From NCBI RefSeq assembly GCF_029227915.1, contig NC_079877.1, forward strand, positions 28,485,851 to 28,549,850: a stretch of 64,000 nt of DNA. The letters are read 5' to 3'. The number at the start of each line of letters is the position of its first letter. Positions within the stretch are counted from its first letter, which is position 1. The stretch is from Hydractinia symbiolongicarpus (taxonomy: Eukaryota > Cnidaria > Hydrozoa > Anthoathecata > Hydractiniidae). The notes beneath the pieces are model-generated. The model was not told where the DNA came from, ran no database searches, and saw nothing but the letters and a program-made list of their open reading frames with translations. The position numbers were made by a program, and so were the translations under genes. Positions 1 through 13,900 of the stretch are shown one piece after another.

Positions 1-3000
1 GACTTGATCTTTTTGTTTCATTACCAAAGTAACCTTTTTGACATGGATATGAAGTGTAGGTTGTGGTTCCATTTGGACAGTAGTATCCTTTAGGACAAAC
101 AAATGGATTGACAACACCATGAGTAGTACTGTTAACACCGCTGGCGTTAAGCTTGTGGGCTTCAATAGGATCACAGTAATATCCGTCAGGACATTCTATA
201 CAGAAACCTTTTTCTGCAAGTGGTTGGTAGGTACCTGGGGGGCAAATACTATGTAAATGACTTCCAGTGGGACAATAGTGGCCTGGTTGACATCTTTTAT
301 CTGCTGGTTCAGGATATATTTCCCCAGTAGGACAATAAAAGCCTACAGTGCAGTTTCCACGTGGTTCAGGTAATCCAGATCTATCACAGTACATTCCTGC
401 AAGACCTAAATTGAATAATAGTACAGTAGACAAGAATACTTCATAAATTGATGAGTTTGTTAACATCATCAAAAAGCAATATCTTACATGGTATACAAGC
501 ATTTCTGTAATTGTTACCAAACCCACGTGCAAAATATCCAGCTTCACAAGCTTTTGGTGTTTTGCTTCCAACCTCACAAAAATGTCCTGGGGGACAGATA
601 TCACCATACGTTTTATTTACAGGTTTTTCTTCTATTGTACTGCCATTACAGTAATGTCCTGCTCCACAAGTTCCAGACTCTTTCGATAGATGATTTCCAT
701 TACAATAAAAACCAGGTGTACAAGGACGAGATCTTTCAGAGCCAGGAGGGCAAAATGTTCCAAAAGTACACATGCCGCCTAATACAAAAAGATTAAACAA
801 TTGCAGGACAATAAAAATTAAAACATTAAAAATTAGATAGCTTTAAATTGGAGAATACATTTGATTTCTTTAATATTTAACCAAACATCATCAAAAGTAC
901 TATCTCACTAAACACTAACCTTAGATTCTACTATTATCTAAAATCACACAAGCCAGAAAACAAAAATAAAAAATACATACCAATATTATACAATGGACAA
1001 ACCCAAGTGTTGTTATAAATTTCATTTCCAACTGGTTTGTCTGTCCATGACCCACCGCTGCAGTACCAACCACCAGCACATAAACTAGTTGGGTTCGTAT
1101 TTGCAACTCCTCTACAAAATGAGCCTGGTGGGCATGTTTTGCAACTTGATAGAGATGAGCCTGTTGTAAAGTTCTTGAAAGTTCCCTCAGGACAAGCCAG
1201 CTTTGATCTAAATATATAAATTACAAAACAGTATGTTTCATCAGAAAACTGACAGTAAACAACAATTCAAATTAAAAAGTGTACGAAAAAAATATAATAA
1301 CATACCCATTTGGACAATAATATCCGGTTGGACATTCAGTAACATTGTTTGCTCCTTCTTCACAGAAATGACCGGACAAACATGGCAGACACTTTGATTG
1401 TTTTGTTATGCCATTATATGTACCAGGTGGGCATTTATAAGGTGTTGATGTCCCATTTGAACAGTAATGTCCTATAGGACATGGACCGTAATCCGGTGTT
1501 GTTGTTGAAGGGTTTGGCACTTTGGCACCTTTTCTACAGAAGTAGCCAGCATAACATTTTTCGGTTGGAGAAGATAGACCATCTGATTCACAGTAAAATC
1601 CATCTTTACATGGTATACAATCTGAGAGGCTCTCGCCATGAGTTTTGTTATTAAATGTTCCTGCAGGGCATGCAATGGGTGATGAAGAATTACCCTGTGG
1701 ACAATACGAACCTTCTGGACAAATACCAGCTGTACCTTTATGACCAACAGAAGGTGTGGCAGTATCAGAACCATTTAAGCAATAGAATCCTGCGCTGCAT
1801 GGTCCAGATGTAGAAGTAGCATTTAAAATATCACAGAACTGACCGGCTGTACAACTTAAACATTCAACAGCTGATGACAAGAAGCGAGATGGGTTGAAGG
1901 TACCTGTTGGGCATGGTTGTAAATTCCTTCCAGTTTTACGAGGGCAAAAGAAACCTGCAAAAAACATTGCATCCGAGTGTTAGCTTTGGTACCATTATAT
2001 GCTTATATGTTATAAGCAAAATAAAACAAGATATTTACATTTCGCAGGTTAGCAAAAAAACCTAACAAACATAAGTTAAAAAAAATTGTACAAAACATAC
2101 CCGGTGAACATGGCTCTGGCGTTATTTTGTTAACACAGAAATATCTTTCTGGACAATCGACACAAATACTTCGTTGGGATTGGTTCGTAAAGGTGCCTGG
2201 TGGACAGGGAATTGGCACACCGGTGCCAATTGGACAATATGCACCTTTTGGACATACAGTTCCTACAACAACAACAACAACAAAAAATTACACGATAAAG
2301 CTACAGCTAATTCTAAGTTTACAAATACATTAAGAAAGAAAAATTGAAGAAAAAATCACAACTTATCCTGCCAATAAATTTTCAAACACCATAAATATTA
2401 GGAGGGTACCTGTAACATCATTCGGAGAGGGTGTTGATGAATTTGCGCTACAGTAATACCCTGCACTGCAATTACCAGAAGTTGCGTTCAACCCAACACC
2501 ACTGCAAAATTGTCCAGGTGTACAACCCAAACACTGATGAGCATGGCCGATTCCACTAGAAGGATTAAATGTACCTGAAGGACATGGTATAGTTGAATTT
2601 GTTCCAGATGGGCAATATTGTCCTACAAGAAAATGAAAAAAGGATGATCTCTTTAGCTAATTTTAATGTAGCTTCTGATACATAGTACATCAACTAAGAA
2701 TTTGTTAAACAACAAAGTTTAAAATAACTGATGCACCAAATAGATAAAAAATATGTAGCAAAATAAGGTTAAAAATTTACCTTGTGGACATATGTATCCA
2801 GTAACGCCATCATTAGGTGCTTTAATCATAGCACCACTAATGCAATAATATCCAGCCTCGCAGTTTCCTGTCCACGTGCTGAGTCCACTCCCCTCACAAT
2901 ACCTTCCACTAGGACAAGCAGTACATTCTTCCTGTGTTGAAAGTTTGTCACTTGCACCATAAGTACCTGTATAGAATTCAGTTTATTAAAAAAAGACAAG

Positions 3001-4942
3001 TTTCAGTGGTGTACAACACATGGTTTCAATGCAAGTTATGACAAAAGAATCACCCAGTTTTAGTAAGCAAATAAGTAACGGGAAGGTTTAATGTCCTTTG
3101 GGATTCCATCCTAATGGCTGGCTCTTCCTCTTCCATAAAAACATTGAAAGCATTGTAACACACTGTTCACATAAATTTTGCTTCTGGCTTTCACGTTTGC
3201 ACAAAACTAAAGCTCTCAAAACATCTTATGTCAACCAATGAAGCAATTTATCAAGTTAAAAAAATTACCATTTGAGCAAGGATATTCTCTTCCTGTTTTC
3301 ATTCCCTGCGGACAGTAATAACCTTGCGGACATGGTGTTGGAAATTGCATGCCATGAGTACAGTGAGTGTCATTCAGAATGAGACCATTACAAAAGTATC
3401 TTTCAGGACAAACTTTACAATTAGATCTATAGAATTTGTCTTGATATGATCCAGCAGGGCATGGTAATTCCTTTATGCTACCTTCTGGACAGTAATGTCC
3501 AGGAGTGCATCTATGGCGAGAATATAAGTACAATAATTTTACATCTACAAAAAATTAAGAATCCAAAATTATAACTAATTATAACATCTTTGACTCATTT
3601 AATTAACGTTAATAGCAACTAAGTTTCGTAGAACACAATGATAGGTACCTAAATTCCTCTGGTGTACTTGTATTTTGACCAGGTGGGCAGAAGTACCCAG
3701 CACTGCAGTTTCCACTTGAGTTTGTCATTCCCCACCCACTACAAAAATGGCCAGCCTCACAATCTGAACAATCAACTGGGCCTTTATTTCCTATAGCAGA
3801 TGAGTATGTCCCAGGAGCGCAAAGCTGTGGTACAGAGGTAGCCTCTGGACAATAACTCCCAGCGGGACAAATATTACCAGTAATATTATCTCTTGGTGAT
3901 TTCGTTTCTGCATTGATTCTACAATATGACCCTGCTTCACATGGACCAGTAACATTTGATAGACCCGGAGTTGCACAGTAAAACCCTAAAATATAATAGA
4001 AATACAAAAATATAGAAGAAACACATTGATAATACAGTTATTTTCGATTGAGTTTTTATATAAATAATAACGTACCTGGTGTACAGGACTTAGGTTCACT
4101 TGATCCTTTGGGACAAAATTGACCCCTCTGACATTGGCCTCCTGTCGAAATATTTGAACAAAAACAAGTATCACTAGTTGAATTCCCCAAATCAGTTGGT
4201 TTAGCCGACCAAGCTCCTCTGCGGCAATACCATCCTGGGTCACAATCATCAAAAGGCTTATCAGCTCCTGAGCTTGGACAGTATTTTCCAGGATCACAAG
4301 GTAAGCAGTCACGTTCTTCAGACTTTCCAGTTCTATTGTTGTATGTGCCAGGTGGGCACGGATATGCATATGGATGTGATGTTCCATTTGGACAAATGTG
4401 TCCCACTGGGCATACATTAGTGCAAGTTGTAGTGTTCTCAGGGCAGTAATATCCAGCACAACACTTATCGCATTCACTCTGACCTGTTCTACTGTTGAAA
4501 GTTCCTTTCTCACAAGCCAAAGGGTATGATGTGCCCTCTGGACAATAATGACCAGCAGGACATGGACCTCCAGACGATGTCACTGTTGGTGGGTTGGAAA
4601 CCTCCGATCCAAATAAACAATAGAAACCAGCATCACAAGGACCAGAAGCATTCATCAGGCCCTGACTTCCACAAAAGGAACCAGGTTTACAGAGTTGACA
4701 ATCAGTAGCTTTCGCCAAATGAGTCCTGTTACTAAATCGTCCTAGTGGACATGGCTGTGGCACCGATGTATTCCTTGGACAATAGTTACCGAGTGTACAT
4801 GGTCCACCTATACCTGTATGATTCGTCTCAGGTCTGGCTGTATTTGATCCTAATTCACAGTAGTAACCCTCGTCACAGGTAGCTTCAGGTGAAGTTGCAT
4901 TGTAGTATGGACAGTACATCCCAGGTGTACAAGGCTGACAGG
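1..4942 (-). CDS. Giant gene exons 39-48: GCC2/GCC3 composite modules, open at the left edge
   Basis: Exons: 4076-4942, 3649-3985, 3269-3510, 2781-2966, 2410-2622, 2101-2262, 1306-1954, 981-1207, 488-778 and 1-405. Exon 39 is the largest in the window (867 nt, about 289 residues, several modules). Exon 45 (649 nt) alone has about six N-glycosylation sequons. Exon 48 is still open at base 1, reading GYFGNETKR toward the edge, so the C-terminus, and any membrane anchor or other domain there, lies outside. Short introns (roughly 100-400 nt) dominate here, unlike the 5' half of the gene. Confidence 0.88.
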
Positions 4943-7900
4943 CTATTTAAAATAATAAATAACTAACTGACTATGCTGTTGTAACATTTTCATTAAGTAG
5001 AATAATAGAACTAATGAGGTTGTATTTAGTTATTTTATCTGCTAAATTAACTTCTTAATTTTTAAATGGGAAGTGGTATGGTAGAAAAAATTGTTATACA
5101 AGGTATGAATATAATGGTTTGTATTTACTTTAATAGTCTTCTCATAAATGTTTTTAAGTACCAACAAAAAGTCTTAAGATCACATAGATTAACCAACAAA
5201 TATACTAGTTATTTAGTTGACATACAATATGGTATATCTAGTACTCACTAAATACAGAGTACGATATAGCATGTACGTTTTCAGTTCTGACATTTTTGTA
5301 TCATTAGTAAACAAATGAATTTTAGATTAGGACAAACAATAAAAAACATGGGACTCTGATCAGTTAATAAAAAAAGTTGAAACCATTGATAGTGTTCACT
5401 AAAATTTAGAAAAAAATTTCATGATTTTCAGAATTTCCGTGGCTCTTGTTTTGTGCCCATATTGTCATGTTTTTTGTGTCTAATATAAGATACTGTTTCT
5501 CTACTCTTATCAAAGTATAATTGAGATCCCTAATTATGCTACCTAGTAAGTAACAAGATACAAGAAAGCAACTTTATACTTACAAGACACATTGTAAAGT
5601 CCATAGTTTTTACTAAAAGTCCCTGGTGGACATGGTTTCCAGTCATAACCTGTTCCAATAGGACAATAGAAACCAGGTGGGCAGTCCCTTAATGTTATGT
5701 GATCACCAACGCAATATGAACCAGCCGGACAAGTCAAGCATACTTTAGCTAATATATCAGGCATGTATGAACCATCCTTAAAAAAGAAGTTGAATTGCGA
5801 AAATTTTTAGTACTATAATAGCTTTTGTTACATTGATACCTTGCACACAATATACCTGACAAGGCAAAGGAAGTTTTGTTCCTTTAGGACAGTAATGACC
5901 CGCGGAACAATTGCCACCAGTTGATGTGTCCAATGGCTTTGCATAAATTGCTCCAAGTGCACAAAAGTATCTTTCATCACACAAACCAGTAGGATAAACA
6001 AGACCATCATTTAAACAGTACATTCCTGGTGCACAGTTCGTACACTCTTTTTCCGTTTTTAAACCAGTAAAATTGTTAAACGTTCCTGCTGGACATTTAA
6101 CTGGTGTAGGGATACCTTCTGGACAATATGTTCCTTCAGGACAGACACGACCAGAAATCCCATCTGTAGGTGTTGGTGTCCAGGAGCCACTAATGCAGTG
6201 GTAACCTGCACTACAATTACCAGTCCAAGTATCTAGAGATCCTAAAAAGGCCAAATTTTTTTTATAAAAGTGATTGTACAGTAACGCCATCAATGACATA
6301 AGCATCACATATTTTACAGAGAGCAATTTGACTATTTAATTTTTTAAATAATATAATCACCAAACATATACTTTCAAATTATGATTAGCGCTCCAGTTAC
6401 TTATATACAACTCTTTTTACAAAATTACATGATTTTTGAGTTCTCACCATGACAATATCTTCCAGCAGGGCATTGCAAACATTCACTCGCATTTGTTAAT
6501 TTTATGTTGTTGCCATATGTACCATTTGGACAACCGAATTCAGTAGCAAACTTTGTACCATTTGGACAATAAAAACCAACAGGACACTCATATGAAGTAT
6601 AATCAGATATGGGTGCATTTTTTCGATCACAGTAATATCCTTCAACACACTGTTTACATTTCCACTGTTTTGTCAAATCTGTCCAGGTTCCAGATTCACA
6701 CTTAACTTGGTCTGGTGAACCTTCTGGACAATAATGACCTTGCTGACATGTAAAAGATGGTGGGTCTTTCTGACTCTGACCAGGTGGACAATAAAAACCA
6801 GGATCACAAGGTCCTGTGGGTTCTATATTACCATCATTTTGACAATATTTTCCTGGTTCACACAAGGAGCAGTTAGATTCTTGTTGATTTCCTGAAATAA
6901 GGAATTCATGGGTTACAACAGGACAAAGTAATATCAAAAGGTCCCACAAAAGAACGTCTGTCTCACAACCAGAAATGTACTGTAACAGAATGGTTAGAAT
7001 ATATCATTCATTTTTACTCTTTATCCATTGTGATTTCAGACACAATGTAGAAAGGAACGAAGGCAAGAAATATTAGCTTTGTTGTCAATATCAAATCACA
7101 ACACTGCTTATGCAGCAACTTACCAGTTCTATTGGAATATCTGCCTGAAGGACATGGAATTGGGCTGTGTGTACCTTCTGGACAATAGCTACCTTCCGGA
7201 CATAAATTTCCAACAATATTATTAGTCGGAGTAGGTGTTGATGACCCATTCAAGCAGTAAAATCCAGCAGCACATGGACCTGTAGTATTTGCATTGCGCT
7301 TCCCAGCACAATAATACCCTTTTTTACATGGCAATGGTTCATAGGAACCTTCTGGGCAATAGAACCCAGGTTGACATTCTCCACCTAAATTTAAAATGAG
7401 AAAGTTGGCAATCTATGAATAATATCTATATTCTAACCATGTTATGCAGTTCATAACTTATTAAAATTGGTATTTATTGTGTTAAATACAGATTTTCTAA
7501 ACCTACATAAACAACTTAAAGCTACAGTCAGATAGTAGAATGTTGACAAAACTAAAAACTTAAATTGCTTTCAATTTTGCTTTAATTAAAACAACGTATA
7601 CCTATTTAAAAAAAACTTACCAGTCATTATACTTGGACACAAGCAATCACCAGAAGTAAAATTATTATATTCAAGAGGTGTTCGGCTTTTTGACCCCTGC
7701 ACACAGAAGTATCCAGGAGCACATTTTCCAACAGGGTTAACAAGTCCATTTCCTGCACAATATTTTCCTGGTGGGCAAACAAAACAGTCTGAAACGTTGT
7801 GTCCATTGGTCTGGTTACGAAAGGTTCCACTTGGGCAAGGAAATTGTTTGGCGTACTTTGTTCCATTTGGACAAAAATGTCCCTGAGGACAAGAGTATGG

Positions 7901-10900
7901 TGAATAATCAGAGATATTAGCTGGACAATAATAACCAGCTAAACATGGCCAACACTTTGAAGCTCCACGAACAGGCATATAAGTGCCTGGTAAACAACCA
8001 GGTGGAAATGACGTTCCTTGAGGACAATATTTTCCAACAGGACATGGACCACCTGTGTGGTCTTCAACCGCATTGTTTTTAGTTTTAGCACCTCGTAGAC
8101 AATAAAAGCCTGCATCACATTGCCCTAAAATATCCAATGGCAACAGTCACAACAAATCCAAATATTTGTTTTATAAAAAGATTAAAAGAAAAATGTACTG
8201 TTTAGAAGAAAACTTTACTTAGATTTAAAAGAAACAATTGGAAAGTTTAAAAACCTTTAGCATAAAATTTAAGGCTTGGAAATTGTTCCAAGGTTCCAAA
8301 AATATATAAACCTACCCGATGTTTCATTTAAACCGGTCTGGCCACAATAATGACCATAGTCACACAGCGTACATTCGGTTTCGTTCTTTAGTCCAGGTGC
8401 TTTTGAATAAGTCCCAATATGACATCCCAGTGGTATATCCGTCCCCTTTGGACAGTAAAAACCTTCTGGACATATACCACCATCTCCAGAAAATGAAGAA
8501 CCCGGCCTACTTGTATTTACACCTTGCTTGCAATAGAAACCAGGATCACACAAGCCAGAACCATTGTTTGATGTAAATTCTGTCACTGCATATTTAGAGC
8601 AATGCATTTTGGGAGGGCAAGGTAAGCATTCATTACGTGCTGTCAAGCCACCCTGCAAAATATCAATAGCAATATAGCAAAGCTTTGATAAATTTGTTAA
8701 AAAAGATGCATTTATGATAAGGCTTTTAAAAAAATATTAGCACTTACAGAATTGTCATATGTTCCAGGTGGACAAGCGATTATGTCTGCAAAACTGGAGC
8801 CTTCCAAACAGTAATATCCAAGAGGGCATTTTATGGGATCAATGCTGTTACTGCAATAATGTCCTTTTGGACAGGCAAAGCATTCTGAAAGTCCAGTAAT
8901 GTTACTGAAAAAGATAAATAGAGTCCAGCAAATTTGTTCAGGATAGTGTATTTTTGACTTTTTTTATGAGATTAATAGATATTAAAAATATTTTTAGATC
9001 ACTCAGTTTGATTTTAAGGTTTTAATTTTATATGAGAGGCGAGAAACAACAATTTTGGCAATACATGAATTTTCATGGAAAATGGAGGAGTAAACATAGG
9101 GAATTATTTCTTTCAAAAAGTTAGCAGATGTTGAACTAAAGTCAATTTAATTAAAACTTTACATTTAAAAAAATATACATACCTAAATGTCCCTGGTTTA
9201 CAAATAAAAGGAGTAGATGAATTACGTGGACAATAGCTACCCACAGGGCATTTATTTCCAATTATACCATCAATAGGCTCACCATATGTTGCACCTTTTA
9301 TACAGTAGAAACCAGGTGAACAGTACCCATTAGGCTCAGACAATCCAGCTGCTGAACATACCCTTCCTCCAGGACATGGTTCACATTCTAATTCACTCTT
9401 GGCACCATAAATGGGATTATAAGTACCATTCTTACAAGGGAAATCAGTTGCTCGTATTGTTTTTTCTGGACAAAAGTGACCTTTTGGACATACACCACCA
9501 TAAGTGTAATTTCCTGAATCTAAACCAATGGATTCATTACCCTGGAAAATAAAAGCAATCAATCTTGTAATAAGAAATATGCAAAAGATGTTGTAATATA
9601 AACTGCAAAAACAATGCCAAAATCCAATTTTTTATTACGCTGAAATCAATCATTTATTATCTCCTTTCCTAATATCTACATTCTGTGCTGTGAAAAAAAT
9701 AAATCGAAATACCAAATGCAATATATTTTTATTGAATTTGTTGCAACAGGTTAATCCCTATGGAACTTGATAGACGGACAATCCTACAAAATTCTTCCAT
9801 GCGTACACAACTAGTCAAATGTTAAAATCCATTATATCTATATAATTTATTAAAACAAAATAAAGTATAGACATACTGGATTAGGATGTGGCGATCCACC
9901 AATACAATAGTAGCCTCCATAACAAGGTCCTGAGGTTTCATTTAAACCAGGACCACCACAGTATTCACCAGGTTTGCAAGGTAGACAATCTGTAATATTA
10001 ACTTTAGATGTTCCTGGTTGGTATGTTCCACGTGGACATGGAAGTGGGTGGATGGTTCCCCTTGGACAATAATGACCTTTATAGCAAGTTTTGGCTTCAG
10101 AAAGCCCAGTTTCATCACAGTATGCTGATTCTACACAGTCATCGCATTTAGGTGATCTAGCTTGAGTTTGGTATGTCCCCAGAGGACATGGTGTAGCAAA
10201 AGATGCATTTGTGCCAGCATAATGGCCTTTGGGTGCCACATGTTGAATCGGGGTTGTGGCACTACCATTACAGAAATGGCCTGGATCACATGGCCCCGTC
10301 GGTCCTTCATTTGTAGTTCCAGCACAATAATACCTAAGAATAATAAACGCCTAATAAACAATTCAATTTTAGATAGTTCTTTCACAGAGGGCTACTGCTT
10401 TTAAAGAATTCGATCCTAATAATTTATCAATACAAAGGTTTTCTTTTCAAAGTCTTTTTAACATACTGGTATTTCGTAGTTATACTGAACGAACTGGCAA
10501 TGAATCTGAGGATAGCCAAAAAGTTGGCAAATAACATTGCACATCATGCATTTATTTCAAAGATAACTGAGCATTACGCGCAACATATTCAAGTGTATAA
10601 TGGCAACATATTTAAGGAGGTATGAGAGATAACTAGCCTGTCACAAAATGTATTCTTTGAATAAAACAGGTTTTGAAACACACTTTCAAAAGAATTGTTC
10701 GAGGAGCGTTTATAATTTTAATTTTGTGTTTATTTGGACAATTTGGAGCTATAAACTAACAACATAAAAGTATTAGGAAAATTCATTCAACCACATGAAA
10801 GGAAATTTTCCTTTGTAACATTTTTGGTTTCTTTTCCTATGCAAGAGAGCGTTTTTAGCATGCAATCATCACTAATGAATTCTTGCAAAACTGTCTTACA

Positions 10901-13900
10901 TATTTCTGTGTCAGCAATTCATTGTCGTGTGATTGCCATTGCAATATGACTCCGTCATTGGAAATTTTAAGGGGACACTTTTCATACTAATGACAAAACA
11001 AAATATTGTTTTTCTCTCATTCATATTATGATGTGAACATATAGAAAAATATTTTATTGATCTATTATTAATTAAATTTTGTAACCTGTAACCGCCTGAG
11101 TAGGGTCTTATAAAGGCCAGGTACACTTAGAGTTTTTCTTCACTATTTTTTATTTAAAAATTATTTTTCTACTGCTTCCTTAAGATAGGGCTCAAAATAG
11201 ATCAATCCATTTAAAGAAAATACACAAAGATACACAAATACATACAACTTGTCATTACAACTTCACACAAGTGTCTTAAGCACAAAAAACTCTTTTTATC
11301 TCCTGTAGCCAATTTTCTCTTGTGACAAATTTGCTACCACACTTTTTCTTACAAAAAAATTTTTTTTTTTAAACTTAATTGTATATGTGTTCTTTCTCCT
11401 ACAATGTTACATGTTGAAATAGAAGTTGTAATCTGAAGATCATAACGAGTTAATTAATATAACAACCACATTATTAAGATATGGTACCTCATGTCTTCAC
11501 TTTTAAACAATCGTTAATAGGGCAAAAATCTCCTTGCATAAGTATAGCAGTTAATTTATATCCATTACCGCAATAACAATAAAAATAACCCAACTGCTGC
11601 AGAAAGAATTTTTTTTAACTGAATAATAAGTCAGCTTCTTCTTTCTTTATATAATATTATCGCTTATACATCTAAAAAAAATTTGCACCTTTTACAACAT
11701 AACATACCCTGTAGGACAAGCTGAACAATCTGCTGGTGACTCTCCTCCTTCATTTGGATTATACTTTCCATCAGGACACGGTGATGGCTTTTTAGCTCCA
11801 CGTTCGCAGTAACCTCCTTTTGGACAAGGCCCTCCAGTTATACCTCCTGATGGAGCCTACAGATTTAAAAGTTCAAAAACTGTAAATTACACAAACAAAC
11901 ACGAAGACAAAAGAAAGAAATAATCTATTAATAATCAATGGAGTTTTAAGAGTTAAAAATATATACTGATGTAGCAGCAGCTCCTTTGCAATAATACCCA
12001 GCATCACACAAACCAGTTGGTTCTATTTTTCCTGTAGCAGCGCAGTACTCTCCCGCAGGACATGCAGTGCAATCTTCGGATCGCTTTAATCCTGTCTGGT
12101 TACTAAAGTATCCAGATGGACATGGTTGTGGAATTGATGAACCAGTTGGACAAAATGAACCCTAAGGTGTTTACATTAACTGCTATAATTAACGTCACAA
12201 GGTAAATGTAATAGGTAAATGTTAAAGTACAAGAAGGTTCCAGTGAAACAACTATGCTGTTAAATGAATGAATTGCAAATAAAATTGTTAAACCAACACA
12301 AAACAGATACTATGAAGAATTTAAAAAACAAAACAAATAAGACATAACATGGTACCTACCTTAGGACATATTTTTGGGAATGGTAGTCCTTCTTCATTGC
12401 AGTACATACCAGCAAAACACTTACTGCAGTCACTGCTAGATATAGCTGAAGATGCATTTCTATAGAAGCCAACTGGGCATGGGTATTTATATTTGTAACC
12501 AGTGCCTGCAGGACAAAAGTAACCTTGTGGACATTTGGCTGTTGGTTCAGTTTGACCTTCTGGTTCGCAATAATAACCTTCTTTGCATTTCAGGCAATCC
12601 GTAATTTTTTTCATGTTAGTAAACGGATTATATGTTCCATTAGGGCATTTTTGGGGATAGGGATTCTAAATAAAAGATGGTATACTCAAATTGTGCAAAA
12701 AGTGATACGTGCAATTTGTTGGAATGTTTCAAAAATGAAATGTAGCATCAACTATATCTTCTTGGTGTCTAATAGAATAGGGGTGTTATTTAAAGGATGA
12801 CAGTATATAAAATTGTAAGTTTATAACGCCAACATGACCTTTAAAAAGTTGGATAATAGAAATTTTAATGTTAGTATTTTATTTGCTGATATACCGCTTA
12901 GAATTAATATAGTTACCCTGACGGTCAGAGTGAAAAATTTAAAATAACCAGTTAAGTCAATTTTTTCGCCAGTCAAAAAAATAAAGACTAATGCAGAAAA
13001 ATAGTGTAAGTAACTGGAATTTCTAACACAGCATAAACATATTTATCCAAAATTTTAAAAGTATGTATATTAAAAGTTTCAAACTTTTTGGAGAATTGTA
13101 ATATTTTTTGGCTACTCCCTAATTTTAAATGAAATCAAGAAAGTGCACTAGCTTTTCTTAAAGTTTGTTTGCTAATACTAACTAATCAGGGAATTGTAAT
13201 AAACAAAAAGTAACATTACTTTACAAAGAACATTTCTTAAGAAAATAATACTTCTCCCTTTCTCCTTCCCTCTAGGCTACAAATTTACAACGCATTCTGA
13301 TGCTGGTAGTCAAAAGCAAACAAACAAAACTTTGATCACATTGAAGTAGTTTGTTTTTATTGGTTCATATGTACACTATTATGGGGATAATATTAGTTTA
13401 ATATGTAAAGATCTAATTTTAAGATCTAATAGATAATCCGAAGTAAATTTAACGCCATTATATTTTTAAATAAGCAGTAGTGCCATGGACCACTGCCAAA
13501 CGATACATCCTCAGATACTTTATGAACAACAAACTTAGATCTTAGTTTTTCTAAAAACTCTTGTTCTGTACAAGACCAGCGTTTAGAGAGATAACTAATG
13601 AGGAATATTCCTTATGTAATTTTGAAGAAAAAGTACAAAAAAAAGATAAAGTTTGCTCACAAAGTTTGGAGCTTCTTCTACCTGCCTTTACGCTACTAAA
13701 AATACATAGCTATACGATTTTAAAAATGCAGTTAAAGCTCAGAGTATATATTTGATTTTTATCGCTCAGAGTTTTGTGGTTAGACATTTCATGCATTGCA
13801 GTATAGCTACACTCTTGATAAACAATGCTTTTATTTTGTTTTATAACCTTCAGAAGGTTTTTTTTGCTTGTGGAAAGCATAATTAGTTGCTATTAGTTGA

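Noticed and set aside
10911-11126. Minus-strand frame ending SYCNGNHTTMNC, resembling the cysteine module
   Set aside because: There is no in-phase acceptor and donor, and exons 29 and 30 already join in frame without it.
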